Below are positions 9,148 to 18,229 of a DNA stretch of 64,000 nt, one piece after another. The stretch spans positions 372,001 through 436,000 of the forward strand of contig JAVKCG010000008.1 of assembly GCA_040222875.1 (NCBI GenBank). Reading direction: 5' to 3'. This stretch comes from JAJCYL01 sp040222875. Lineage in GTDB: Bacteria; Bacteroidota; Bacteroidia; Cytophagales; Cyclobacteriaceae. The notes under the pieces were generated by a model. The model did no database searches and was not told where the DNA came from. It worked only from the letters and a program-made list of their open reading frames with translations. Position numbers and translations under genes: made by a program. Position 1 is the first letter of the stretch. The number at the start of each line of letters is the position of its first letter.

Positions 9148-10588
9148 CATGAAAAGGATTAAGATAAAAACTAAATATATGCGCTCATCAATTCTTTTGA
9201 TGGGCCTCATTGCATGGTCATGTGCACCAAAACTAACGGTGCGGGAAGCAAGCAAAGCTTTACCTGCTCAGTATGCGGCAAGTGCAGATACCGTGAATTC
9301 TGCCAGTATGGATTGGAAAACGTACTTTCAGGACGAACACCTGATCGCTTTAATTGACACTGCCCTTTTCAGGAATCAGGAGCTAAACATTTTCATGCAG
9401 GAAATGGAAATCCTGCGAAATGAAGTACAGGCCAGAAAGGGTGAATACCTGCCATCAGTTGGGTATGGTGCCGGTATGGGGCTTGATAAGGTGGGGAGGT
9501 ATACCCGGCTTGGGGCGCTGGAAGAGGGCCTTGATATCAAACCGGAAAAGGAATTTCCAGAGCCCCTGAGCGATTTCACTGTGGGGGCTTTTGCCACTTG
9601 GGAAGTAGACATTTGGCGAAAGCTTAGGAATGCTAAAAAATCGGCGTTTACAAGGTACCTCGCCAGCGTAGATGGCAGGAATTTTATGGTGACCAATCTT
9701 GTGGCTGAAATAGCCAATTCCTATTATGAATTGCTGGCACTTGATAATGAGCTTGAACTGGTTAGGCAGAATATTCAAATACAAAGTGACGCACTGGAAT
9801 TGGTGAAACTACAGAAACAGTCGGCCAGGGTGACGGAGCTGGCTGTGAAAAGGTTTGAAGCGCAATTGCTTGATACCCGTAGCATCGAATACCTCATTAG
9901 GCAGGATATTGTGGAGACTGAAAACCGCATCAATTTTTTGCTTGGCAGGTTTCCGCAGCCAATTCAAAGGAGCAGTACAACTTTCAGCACCTTTGTGCCG
10001 GGGGTTGTGAATGCAGGCATTCCAGTCCAACTTCTTGAAAACCGACCAGATATAAGACAGGCGGAATTGGAATTGGCAGCCGCAAAACTGGATGTAGATG
10101 TTGCGAGGGCTAATTTCTATCCCGTTTTTGGAATATCAGCAGGTTTAGGGTTGCAGTCATTCAACCCTGGTGATTTAGTGAAAACACCGGAATCAATGCT
10201 GTATTACCTGGCAGGAGACTTATTTGGACCCCTGGTTAATCGAAAAGCGATTAAAGCATTTTACGCCAATGCCAATTTGCAACAACAGCAGGCTGTAATC
10301 ACCTATGAGCAGGTAGTATTGAATGCCTATATCGAGGTGGCTAACCAGTTGGCAAATATTAATAACCTCCAAAACAGTTATCAACTGAAGTCTGATCAAG
10401 TGGATGCACTTATTGCATCTGTCGATATTTCCAGTAGCCTTTTTAGATCAGCCAGGGCAGATTATATCGAGGTATTGCTTACTCAGGAGGAAGCACTGGA
10501 ATCGAGGTTTGAACTTATTGAAACCAAGATGCTGCAAATACATGCATGGGTAAATGTTTATAAAGCACTTGGTGGAGGCTGGAAATAA
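9131..10588 (+). CDS. Outer-membrane efflux factor, TolC/OprM family lipoprotein
   Basis: 485 residues from the first ATG, which overlaps the pump gene by 17 bases. In-frame ATGs at 9149 and 9179 are alternatives. The last would give a compact lipoprotein signal (MRSSILLMGLIAWSCAPKL). The NodT/OprM layout is visible: a start after the lipobox with WKTYFQDEHLIALIDTAL, two repeats rich in long amphipathic helices, and the conserved VQLLENRPDIRQAELELAAA in the second half. It forms the outer-membrane and periplasmic tunnel for the adaptor and pump encoded just upstream. No regulator gene is attached to the operon. Confidence 0.93.
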   Translation: MKSKSNMKRIKIKTKYMRSSILLMGLIAWSCAPKLTVREASKALPAQYAASADTVNSASMDWKTYFQDEHLIALIDTALFRNQELNIFMQEMEILRNEVQARKGEYLPSVGYGAGMGLDKVGRYTRLGALEEGLDIKPEKEFPEPLSDFTVGAFATWEVDIWRKLRNAKKSAFTRYLASVDGRNFMVTNLVAEIANSYYELLALDNELELVRQNIQIQSDALELVKLQKQSARVTELAVKRFEAQLLDTRSIEYLIRQDIVETENRINFLLGRFPQPIQRSSTTFSTFVPGVVNAGIPVQLLENRPDIRQAELELAAAKLDVDVARANFYPVFGISAGLGLQSFNPGDLVKTPESMLYYLAGDLFGPLVNRKAIKAFYANANLQQQQAVITYEQVVLNAYIEVANQLANINNLQNSYQLKSDQVDALIASVDISSSLFRSARADYIEVLLTQEEALESRFELIETKMLQIHAWVNVYKALGGGWK

Positions 10589-10754
10589 AACTTAAAAACT
10601 CAATCGACATGACTAAGAATATAGGAAGTAATTATTATCCATGACACTACTCAACGACTGTATGGATCACACAAAAATTGTATGTAAAAGAATTAAATTT
10701 ATTAAGGGTTTGATGTAAAACTTACCCCATTAACTAACTAAAAATCAGAGTATT

Positions 10755-11387
10755 ATGAAAACTTTAATTGCAGTTGCCATTGCCATAATTATCACAGGCG
10801 CCTCAGTTTATCTAATTGTTGGAGGCTTGAACGATGAAGGTTCTACGTCTGATCAGCTACTACTCTCCCAGTGGGCGCTATCACCGGATAACCATTTAAG
10901 ACTTGCCAAAAATGCTTATGACCGGAAATCACTTAATACCAGCCAGCGGGAAATTGAACAGGCCATTTTTGCTATGAAATCAGTGGTGAAGGTTTCAGAT
11001 GAAAACACCAGTGCGATGTTACAGAAGGCCGTCGCCCATCTTGACACATTGAAAGCCACTATGGAACGGGGTGAATCCAATTCACGAGAATTTGAATTGG
11101 CGTCAGCTCATGCGCTAAATGCTCTTGCCCTGGTCAATTTGAGGTTTTCACAAAATTTATCAGAATCGGGAGACATCAAACAAGCATCGAAATCGGTACG
11201 AACCGCAATTACTCATCTGCAAAATGCCGTTGATCTTTCATCCGCTGCTTCAGCTAAAATTTCTGAAAAAGTGATTATCAACGATCTTGTGATACTACTT
11301 GACAGTTTAAATAAAAACGGCCACCTGGATGAAAAGACCTATACCCTTTCAGCCAGAGACCTGTTGGAATTGATTGAAAAGGATTGA
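10755..11387 (+). CDS. Helical membrane-anchored protein of unknown function
   Basis: 210 residues with an N-terminal hydrophobic anchor (MKTLIAVAIAIIITGASVYLIVGG) and no lipobox, so a signal anchor with a periplasmic body is likely. The body is helical, with repeated A-x3-L/A spacing. Segments such as REIEQAIFAMKSVVKV and SGDIKQASKSVRTAITHLQNA resemble the equivalent region of the lipoprotein at 3503-4162 (roughly one residue in five identical by eye over ~100 residues). It sits 166 bases after the efflux operon on the same strand but returns to the lower G+C of the chromosome. No recognised domain; the function is not assigned. Confidence 0.75.
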   Translation: MKTLIAVAIAIIITGASVYLIVGGLNDEGSTSDQLLLSQWALSPDNHLRLAKNAYDRKSLNTSQREIEQAIFAMKSVVKVSDENTSAMLQKAVAHLDTLKATMERGESNSREFELASAHALNALALVNLRFSQNLSESGDIKQASKSVRTAITHLQNAVDLSSAASAKISEKVIINDLVILLDSLNKNGHLDEKTYTLSARDLLELIEKD

Positions 11388-11458
11388 GGATCTGTCTCAA
11401 GAGACTTCCCCAAATGTAAATCTGTTACTATATTTAATATTCTTCCGACTAAACCAAA

Positions 11459-12796
11459 ATGGAGACAGGCTTATTGAAGGTAACTTCTTACCTTTTATTT
11501 GTTTTGATTATTACCTCATGCGAAAGCGATTCTAACGAATTTGATGTTTCACCGCTTGATGCTGAAATAGATGGCTTACTGCTTCAGGCAAATCCAGAAG
11601 GTAGAGACGCTTTTTTGCTTCCAGGGGATAATAAATACGATCAATTGCCACAAGATCCTAAAAACCCAATTACTTCTGAGAAAGTAGCCTTGGGTAAAAT
11701 GCTTTTTCATGAAACGGCTTTAGGTAATGCATCAATGAGGCTTCAAGGTGCAAGGACATACTCATGTGCCAGCTGTCATAATGCGAAGTCGGCCATGCAA
11801 TCTGGCAGAAGGCAAGGAATCGCTGAAGGTGGTGAGGGGTTCGGGGTGTCTGGTGAAGGCAGGGGAATGAACCCCGAATATGATGAAACAACAGTAGATG
11901 TACAACCAATTAGGGCCCCCTCGACATTAAATGTGGCTTATCAAAAAAATGTGTTGTGGAATGGAATGTTTGGCGCTACGGGTTTAAACGAGGGAACTGA
12001 ATCAAAATGGATCGGTGATGCTGCGGTTAATCGATTGGGGTTCGAAGGTGCAGAATCACAGGCAATTAAGGGTTTGGAGGTTCATCGCATGAGTGCCAGT
12101 ATGGATATGATGACTGAATTCGGTTACATAGATATGCTACGGGAAGCGTTTCCAGGCGTAGAAGATGATACTTTGGTAAGCCGAACTTACATGGGGCTGG
12201 CAATCGCTGCTTATGTTAGAACAATTACCAGTTCGGATGCACCTTTTCAAAAATGGCTTCGTGGAAATTCAGCAGCCTTGACAGATCAGGAAAAAAGAGG
12301 GGCGATACTATTTTTTGGCACTGCCAATTGTGTGGCTTGTCATACCGGTCCAGGCCTGAATAAAATGGACTTTGCAGCAGTTGGCATGGCTGATTTGGAC
12401 GGCACTGACATTATAAATGCCGATCCAGTGAATACCTCCCTCGGCAGGGGCGGATTTACTGGAAGAACTGAAGACAACTATAAGTTTAAAATCCCACAGT
12501 TGTATAATCTAAAGGATGCCCCCTTTTTAGGGCATGGTTCTTCAATTTATAGTCTGGAAGATATTGTTAAGTACTTCAATGAGGCGATACCTCAAAACGA
12601 TATTCCATCTGAATTTATCGATCCATTGTTCCGACCGCTGGGGTTAGATCAATCCGAAGTTGAAAATCTCACTGCTTTCCTTAAACAAGGATTATATGAC
12701 CCTAATCTAACACGATATATCCCCGATGAGGTATTAAGCAACAGCTGCTTTCCAAATGCAGATGAGGTTTCTAAAGCGGATTTAGGCTGTAATTGA
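11459..12796 (+). CDS. Di-haem cytochrome c peroxidase family lipoprotein
   Basis: 445 residues. The signal YLLFVLIITSC places a lipidated Cys at residue 21. Two c-type haem sites are present, CASCH at residues 103-107 and CVACH at 291-295, with the spacing of the CcpA/MauG family. The motif VALGKMLFHET before the first haem and FKIPQLYNLKDAPFLGHG after the second are typical of these enzymes. It probably reduces hydrogen peroxide in the periplasm with electrons from a c-type cytochrome, though some relatives oxidise other substrates. Monocistronic by spacing; it converges on the permease gene with 4 bases between stops. Confidence 0.9.
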   Translation: METGLLKVTSYLLFVLIITSCESDSNEFDVSPLDAEIDGLLLQANPEGRDAFLLPGDNKYDQLPQDPKNPITSEKVALGKMLFHETALGNASMRLQGARTYSCASCHNAKSAMQSGRRQGIAEGGEGFGVSGEGRGMNPEYDETTVDVQPIRAPSTLNVAYQKNVLWNGMFGATGLNEGTESKWIGDAAVNRLGFEGAESQAIKGLEVHRMSASMDMMTEFGYIDMLREAFPGVEDDTLVSRTYMGLAIAAYVRTITSSDAPFQKWLRGNSAALTDQEKRGAILFFGTANCVACHTGPGLNKMDFAAVGMADLDGTDIINADPVNTSLGRGGFTGRTEDNYKFKIPQLYNLKDAPFLGHGSSIYSLEDIVKYFNEAIPQNDIPSEFIDPLFRPLGLDQSEVENLTAFLKQGLYDPNLTRYIPDEVLSNSCFPNADEVSKADLGCN

Positions 12797-12800
12797 TAAA

Positions 12801-15362
12801 CTACTCACACTTCAACTGCTTCGCAGGATTTATCAGTGCTTTCTTTATTGTGAGATAAACGATCGTTGAGATTGAAATCAATAAGCTTAAAAAAGCTCCG
12901 ATCAGAAAGACATCCACGGTTAAATTAATCCTGTATGAAAATTCCTGAAGCCATTGATTGGATGCCAAATACGCAAGTGGTATGGCAATTAGATTGGCAA
13001 TTAAAACCAATTTGATAAATGTTGACCCCATCAGGAGTGTGATATTTTGAGTACTGGCTCCCAACACTTTTCTAATGCTTATTTCTTTGGTTCTTTTATC
13101 CAGCGTATAGAATGTGAGTCCGAAAAGACCGATGCAAGAAAGTACAATTGTGAGCAGAACAAACATTCTAAAAATCTTGCCCTTTGTGAAATCCTGGCGG
13201 TAAAGTGTCTGTAGGTTATCATCCAGTAAAGTGTGGTCAAAAGGGGCAACTTCTGAAAAACCTCGCCACGTCGTCTCAATCGCCGGAAGTATATCTTCCG
13301 GGTTAGAATTGAAATTAATGATCGCAGCATTAAAAGCTCTGGGGAAGAAGGTTACAGGGGCAATCACAACTGCCTCCAGATCATTGTGCAATGAGTTGAT
13401 ATTAAAATTTGTTGTAACGCCGATTACGTTGCCATCTATCGGCAGGTGAACCCCTTTAAAGTTCTTACCGATGGCTTCTTCTGGCGTCCAGCCTAAGCCT
13501 GCGGCGGCCTTTTCATTTATAAGTATTGCATTTTTATCAGCAGGCCTGGTCTCGTCAAAGTGGCGGCCGGCAAGGAGTTCAATTTCTAAAGCCTGGGTAA
13601 AACTAAAATCAGTAAGAAATGTTGGATAGGTTGAGACATCCTCCATGCCTTCCACATTGAAAACTAGTACCGCCATTTTCTCCCTTTCACCTGGGAAAGT
13701 TTGTGTGAATGAAACACTATTAATTCCACTAATCTGGTTTAGTTCTCCTTTCATTTCCCGAAAAGCTTCCCTCACCTTATCGTCTGCTACTCTAAGAATT
13801 AAGGTAGAGGCTTTATCAAAACCCAATTCGTTATTTTGAAAAAGCTCTAGTTGTCGGGTCACCACAATTGCCCCCATAATCATCAATGATGAAAGGGCGA
13901 ACTGGATAACGACTAAAGCCTTTCTTATGCTTCCTGATGCCTGCGTCCCTTTTAATTCGTGACTTCTAAGGGTCAAAGTTGACAAGAGCACAGCGGGATA
14001 TATGCCTGCTGAGAAGCTCAATAAAACGATTGTTGCAAAAATTATAGACCAGTAAGCTGGTGTCAATACCTCTAGTAGGTTAATTTCTTTTTGGGTAAAA
14101 TCATTGAAATATGGCATTAAGGCAAACAACAACAGGATCGCAATTATTGACGCCGTCAAAACATAAAATAGAGTTTCGGCCAGCACCTGAACGGATATTT
14201 GAAACCTAGTAGCCCCGGCCACTTTTCTGATGCCAATTTCCTTCATCCGCGATGTAGCTTTTGAAGTGGTCAGGTTTACGAAATTGATGAGAGTAATAAG
14301 TAGCACCATCACACTTACAACCGAGAATAGGTAGATATAAATGATGCTGCTATTCTGGCCATACTCAAATTTTAAGTCTGAGTAATGATGAATTTTGATT
14401 AGGGGCTGTAGCTCAATTTTAGTGTCAAGCCATTCAATTTTTTCGTAGCTGGACCGAACATATTCTGTCAGTTTTGATGAAAGCACCCCGGCATCGGTGT
14501 TTGGTTTCAGCTTGATTAGGGTATGAACCCATCTGGCTTCATCTCCTGGCCCATCAAATATTCCTGCAAAATCAAAAGCGAAGCTGTCGTTGGCTCTTTT
14601 TCTAAACATCCCGGTCACGGTCATCTTGAGGTCATTTACTTCGATAACCTCCCCGATAGGGTTAAGATCTCCGAAATACTTCATCGCCATTCTATCGGAT
14701 AGAATTACCGCATCAGGTATGGAAAGTGGATTACCAGCCACCTTATGAACGAAGTCATATGTAAAAACATTGAGCAGCGTAGAATCAATATCAATAAAAC
14801 TGGTTTCGGTAAAAACACGGTCTTTATATTTCACCACAGGATTAAAGCGCTTCACTGGTCGTATCCTGGCGATACTTTCTATTTCTGGTATATCAGTGCT
14901 GAAACCGTCTGCCCACATTGATGGAACGATAGCACTTCTTGTAAAATCTTTCTCGAGTTCGATTTCGTCGGTGACCCTGTAGATAAGTTCTGAATCGACA
15001 TGAAATGTATCGTAACTGAGCTCATCCAAAATGTAGACCAACAAAAACAGTGAGGTTGTAATACCGATTACAAGACCCGATAAGTTAAGCAGTGAAAAAA
15101 ATTTATGTTTTAGTGCATTCCGGTAACCTGTTTTGATGCCGCTCATCAGCATCACACTACTTCTTGCTTCTTCACTTTTCATATTTGATGATTTTATGAA
15201 TTGGATGGCATTCAATGCATAGTTTAAGTTGGCCATGATCCGTGTTCGATCCCTAAGGTCTCGTTCATAGTACTCCATAAGATCGCCCTCAATCTCTTCG
15301 ATCAATTCTGATGCGCATAACCAATTGAGCATTAATCTGGGAAACAATGGTGGCCGGGTCAT
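12801..15362 (-). CDS. FtsX-type ABC transporter permease with N-terminal permease-prefix domain
   Basis: 853 residues. The first ~70 residues (PPLFPRLMLNWLCASELIEEIEGDLMEYYERD) match the permease prefix found on Bacteroidota permeases paired with PadR regulators. Then come two MacB/FtsX units, each a large periplasmic (MacB-PCD) domain and hydrophobic helices. The motifs TTSKATSRMKEIGIRKVAGA (about residue 375) and KRTKEISIRKVLGASTQNI (about residue 760) mark the coupling helices. There is no ATPase in the gene or beside it, so the ATP-binding partner must be elsewhere. It probably moves a lipid, peptide or lipoprotein, or transmits a mechanical signal. It is co-transcribed with the PadR gene, with only 3 bases between. 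Confidence 0.88.
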   Translation of the reverse strand: MTRPPLFPRLMLNWLCASELIEEIEGDLMEYYERDLRDRTRIMANLNYALNAIQFIKSSNMKSEEARSSVMLMSGIKTGYRNALKHKFFSLLNLSGLVIGITTSLFLLVYILDELSYDTFHVDSELIYRVTDEIELEKDFTRSAIVPSMWADGFSTDIPEIESIARIRPVKRFNPVVKYKDRVFTETSFIDIDSTLLNVFTYDFVHKVAGNPLSIPDAVILSDRMAMKYFGDLNPIGEVIEVNDLKMTVTGMFRKRANDSFAFDFAGIFDGPGDEARWVHTLIKLKPNTDAGVLSSKLTEYVRSSYEKIEWLDTKIELQPLIKIHHYSDLKFEYGQNSSIIYIYLFSVVSVMVLLITLINFVNLTTSKATSRMKEIGIRKVAGATRFQISVQVLAETLFYVLTASIIAILLLFALMPYFNDFTQKEINLLEVLTPAYWSIIFATIVLLSFSAGIYPAVLLSTLTLRSHELKGTQASGSIRKALVVIQFALSSLMIMGAIVVTRQLELFQNNELGFDKASTLILRVADDKVREAFREMKGELNQISGINSVSFTQTFPGEREKMAVLVFNVEGMEDVSTYPTFLTDFSFTQALEIELLAGRHFDETRPADKNAILINEKAAAGLGWTPEEAIGKNFKGVHLPIDGNVIGVTTNFNINSLHNDLEAVVIAPVTFFPRAFNAAIINFNSNPEDILPAIETTWRGFSEVAPFDHTLLDDNLQTLYRQDFTKGKIFRMFVLLTIVLSCIGLFGLTFYTLDKRTKEISIRKVLGASTQNITLLMGSTFIKLVLIANLIAIPLAYLASNQWLQEFSYRINLTVDVFLIGAFLSLLISISTIVYLTIKKALINPAKQLKCE

Positions 15363-15365
15363 TTT

Positions 15366-15683
15366 TTAGTATTCAAATTTTGGAACCCTTGCCCAAAGCT
15401 GCTGCCTTTGTAATTGAATTGCTTCGACTGCCTCGTAACCTGTCTGTGAAATTTGATACAGTCGTTTTCGGCGGCCACCCCTTTCGGCAGAAGCCCCTCC
15501 CATTTTAGAGCTGATTAACTTTTTTTCTTCCAGTCTCCTCAATACAGTGTGCACAGCACTCAAAGAGATAGAACTCTGATTGATGCAGTTGTATTCCTCG
15601 GTTACACTTACGCCGTAGGCTTGCTCATTTAATGAAGCGACCACCAACAGTATCATCTCTTCAAGGTTCCCTAAATTCTGCAT
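15366..15683 (-). CDS. PadR family transcriptional regulator
   Basis: 105 residues, a short PadR protein containing only the winged helix. It starts MQNLGNLEEMILLVVASL and shows the family pattern of a YGVSVTEEY recognition region and the wing sequence LRRLEEKKLISSKMGG followed by RGGRRKRLYQIS. PadR proteins are dimeric repressors. The immediate downstream location of the permease gene suggests that it controls its own operon. A TATATTTG box lies 20 bases before the start codon. The inducer is unknown. Confidence 0.92.
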   Translation of the reverse strand: MQNLGNLEEMILLVVASLNEQAYGVSVTEEYNCINQSSISLSAVHTVLRRLEEKKLISSKMGGASAERGGRRKRLYQISQTGYEAVEAIQLQRQQLWARVPKFEY

Positions 15684-15702
15684 ATTATCAACATTTGTAA
15701 AT

Positions 15703-15710
15703 CAAATATA
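15703..15710 (-). promoter_or_regulatory. Candidate -7 box for the PadR-permease operon
   Basis: Read on the minus strand the sequence is TATATTTG, a match to the TAnnTTTG element of Bacteroidota promoters, 20 bases upstream of the PadR ATG. No TTG at the preferred 17-23 base spacing was found, so support is partial. Confidence 0.4.
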
Positions 15711-15833
15711 AGCTATTAGTTCAACTATTGTAAAGGATATTGAAATCCTTTTTAGTACGCAGTAAAATTTACGTAGAACGGGGTATTTCCTGAAAATGAA
15801 AGCTCTGATAGCTTAGAATCGAAATTAGACCTC

Positions 15834-16502
15834 ATGTTCTCAGGAAATATTTTTAACTTTTCGAAAAAAGAGGCTTTGGAAAAACAACGGGTATTCCTGG
15901 TTGATGATCACACGATTTTAATTGATGGGTTAAAGGCATTGCTGGCAGAAGAGGACGACTACGAGGTAGTTGGTGAGGCACATGATGGAGAACAGGCCCT
16001 TGAATTCCTGAAAAAGAATGACATCGACATCCTTGTAACAGATTATTCTTTACCTAAAGTAGACGGCCTTGCCCTTGTGAGGATTTTAAAACGGATTAAA
16101 CCCGATGTCAAAATTATTGTACTGAGTATGCACCGGGAAAGCCATCTTGTTAGGGAAATTCTGAAAGAAGGCGTATCGGGATATATCCTTAAAAACGATT
16201 CGACAAACGAATTGCTACTTGCCTTGCAACATGTAAGGAAAGACAAAGTTTACCTCAGTACTGAAATCAACTCAATGCTGATTGATTCGCTTAAGTTTCA
16301 GGAAGAAACCAAGTTGTTCTCTGACCGTGAGCGGGAAATCCTTAAACTGATCGCTGAGGAATTTTCCAGCCGTCAAATCGCCGAAGAGCTTTTTATAAGT
16401 GAGCGGACTGTAGAAACCCACCGACGTAACATGATGAAAAAGGCCGGCACCAATACCACTATCGGATTGATGAAGTTTGGGTACGAGAATAATTTGATCT
16501 AA
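15834..16502 (+). CDS. LuxR/NarL-type response regulator (orphan)
   Basis: 222 residues with a receiver domain (about 18-135) and a C-terminal LuxR helix-turn-helix (about 155-215). The phosphoacceptor is D70 in LVTDYSLP. The acidic pair D24/D25, S98 and K120 (GYILKN) complete the active site. The DNA-binding domain is recognised by LFSDREREILKLIAEE and SSRQIAEELFISERTVETHRRNMMKK. No histidine kinase is next to it, so the partner is encoded elsewhere. It is divergent from the PadR gene with ~150 bases between. The first ~17 residues before the receiver are an unusual short extension. Confidence 0.92.
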   Translation: MFSGNIFNFSKKEALEKQRVFLVDDHTILIDGLKALLAEEDDYEVVGEAHDGEQALEFLKKNDIDILVTDYSLPKVDGLALVRILKRIKPDVKIIVLSMHRESHLVREILKEGVSGYILKNDSTNELLLALQHVRKDKVYLSTEINSMLIDSLKFQEETKLFSDREREILKLIAEEFSSRQIAEELFISERTVETHRRNMMKKAGTNTTIGLMKFGYENNLI

Positions 16503-16521
16503 GATTTCAACCTGCTACTAG

Positions 16522-16544
16522 GGAAACCTATCTGTCTGGTTTCC
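16522..16544 (+). terminator. Possible terminator hairpin after the response regulator gene
   Basis: GGAAACC (16522-16528) and GGTTTCC (16538-16544) form a seven-pair stem with a nine-base loop 20 bases after the stop codon. There is only a weak T tract, so it may be a terminator or simply an mRNA 3' hairpin. Confidence 0.35.
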
Positions 16545-16572
16545 TCTAAATTGCCTTTCCGAAAGCGACAAA

Positions 16573-18036
16573 ATGATCAATTATAAGAAGACTTTCTCCC
16601 TACTTCTAGGCCCATTGAGTTTTGCAATCATTCTGCTAATTGACCCGCCAGCCGGAATGTCAACGCAGGCGAAGGTTGTGCTGGCTTCAACGGCATGGGT
16701 TGCCATTTGGTGGATTTCCGAAGCTATTCCTATTGCTGCAACCTCTTTGCTCCCAATTGTTCTGTTTCCATTAACAGGAGGCCTTGATTTAAATAGTACC
16801 ACCGAAGCCTTTGGTCATAGGCTTATCTTTCTGTACATCGGTGGTTTTATAATTGCCATTGCCATTGAAAAATGGAATCTGCACCGAAGAATAGCCCTCA
16901 ATATTATCTCTATAATAGGCGTGGATTTGGGCAGAATGGTCTTGGGCTTTATGGTAGCAACAGCTTTTCTATCTATGTGGATTTCCAATACTGCTACAAC
17001 TGTTATGATGCTTCCTATCGGAATGGCCATTGTTGTTCAGTTGGGCGGAACACATGAATCTGAGGGGAATACTTTCGGAAAAGTGCTGATGCTTGCGATT
17101 GCCTATTCCGCTTCGATTGGTGGTATCGCAACCTTGATAGGCACTCCACCCAACCTTGTGCTGGCCGCAATGGTTCAGGAGTTTTATGGAATTGACATTG
17201 GTTTTGCCGAGTGGTTTTTATTCGGGTTCCCAATCTCAATCACCTTATTGGCAATTGCCTGGATGTATTTAACCCGGATGGCTTTTCCGCTTAAGGGGCA
17301 ATCATTTCCCGGTGGAAGGGCAGAAATCCAAAAGCAATTAAAGGCACTAGGTGCGATTTCAAAACAAGAGAAATTGGTATTAATTGTTTTTGCATTAACT
17401 GCATTCTCATGGATTTCAAGATCTTTTCTTTTGTCAAAATTACTTCCCGGTATTGACGATACTATAATTGCCATCGCCGGGGCAATAATTTTGTTTATGA
17501 TCCCTAGTGGTGATAAACCCGGTGAAAAACTGCTTAATTGGGAGGCGGCAGTTAAAATACCCTGGGGGGTGATTTTGCTTTTCGGAGGTGGGCTTTCAAT
17601 AGCAGCCGGTTTTATTGATAGCGGATTAGCCGACTGGATTGGTAACCGCATGACTTTGCTGGAAGGTGTATCACTAATCCTGATTTTATTGGCAGTAATT
17701 GGGGTGGTTAATTTCCTCACTGAAATTACCTCAAACCTGGCGACTACATCAATGATATTACCAGTGATGGCTGCACTTGCAATGGCTATTAATGTGCATC
17801 CTTATGCGCTGATGGTCGGTGCGGCTGTGGCTGCATCGTGTGCATTTATGCTTCCGGTGGCCACACCACCAAATGCCGTAGTTTTTGGTTCTGGCTATTT
17901 GAAAATTGGGGACATGATCAGGGTGGGCTTTGTTCTGAATATCATTTCCATTCTTATAATTCTGTTAAGCGTATATTTCTTACTTCCAGTATTGTGGGGT
18001 GTGGATTTAACCAACTTTCCGGCTGAGTTAAGATGA
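16573..18036 (+). CDS. SLC13/DASS family sodium-coupled anion symporter
   Basis: 487 residues with about eleven hydrophobic segments. The two inverted repeats of the DASS fold each show their signatures. SNTATTVMMLPIG and GTPPNLVLAAM are in the first half, and EITSNLATTSMILPVMAALA and VATPPNAVVFGSG in the second; the SNT motifs bind the carboxylate substrate and sodium. Relatives carry dicarboxylates, citrate or sulfate into the cell. The central loop (about residues 240-275) is cytosolic. The exact substrate cannot be set from sequence. It follows the response regulator gene by ~70 bases, and the two may or may not be related. Confidence 0.9.
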   Translation: MINYKKTFSLLLGPLSFAIILLIDPPAGMSTQAKVVLASTAWVAIWWISEAIPIAATSLLPIVLFPLTGGLDLNSTTEAFGHRLIFLYIGGFIIAIAIEKWNLHRRIALNIISIIGVDLGRMVLGFMVATAFLSMWISNTATTVMMLPIGMAIVVQLGGTHESEGNTFGKVLMLAIAYSASIGGIATLIGTPPNLVLAAMVQEFYGIDIGFAEWFLFGFPISITLLAIAWMYLTRMAFPLKGQSFPGGRAEIQKQLKALGAISKQEKLVLIVFALTAFSWISRSFLLSKLLPGIDDTIIAIAGAIILFMIPSGDKPGEKLLNWEAAVKIPWGVILLFGGGLSIAAGFIDSGLADWIGNRMTLLEGVSLILILLAVIGVVNFLTEITSNLATTSMILPVMAALAMAINVHPYALMVGAAVAASCAFMLPVATPPNAVVFGSGYLKIGDMIRVGFVLNIISILIILLSVYFLLPVLWGVDLTNFPAELR

Positions 18037-18088
18037 TGTTTGGGCACATAGCAGGTATCAGCACTAAGAAATTTTTAAAATAGGATAG

Positions 18089-18122
18089 TTGTCAAAAAAT
18101 AGTAACAACACCACTACCTTTG
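18089..18122 (+). promoter_or_regulatory. Candidate Bacteroidota-type promoter for the PhoH gene
   Basis: TTG at 18089-18091 and TACCTTTG at 18115-18122 are separated by 23 bases, matching the TTG-N17-23-TAnnTTTG pattern. The gene starts 107 bases further on. A small hairpin, GTCTC-ggcct-GAGAC (18125-18139), lies near the expected transcript 5' end. Confidence 0.55.
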
Positions 18123-18229
18123 AGGTCTCGGCCTGAGACACTATTTTGCTAGAAATGACTGTAACTTTTTGATGACAAGAGGGCAAGACAGCTACCATTC
18201 AGGGAAATCAGGCACAAATCAGAAACTTA

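Noticed and set aside
3503..11387. YfdX/CpxP identity for the two helical proteins
   Set aside because: The helical pattern is similar but I see none of the family-specific motifs, so the name is not supported.
11390..11410. A palindrome GTCTC-AA-GAGAC after the gene at 10755 as terminator
   Set aside because: The stem has a two-base loop and no T tract, so it cannot form a proper terminator hairpin.
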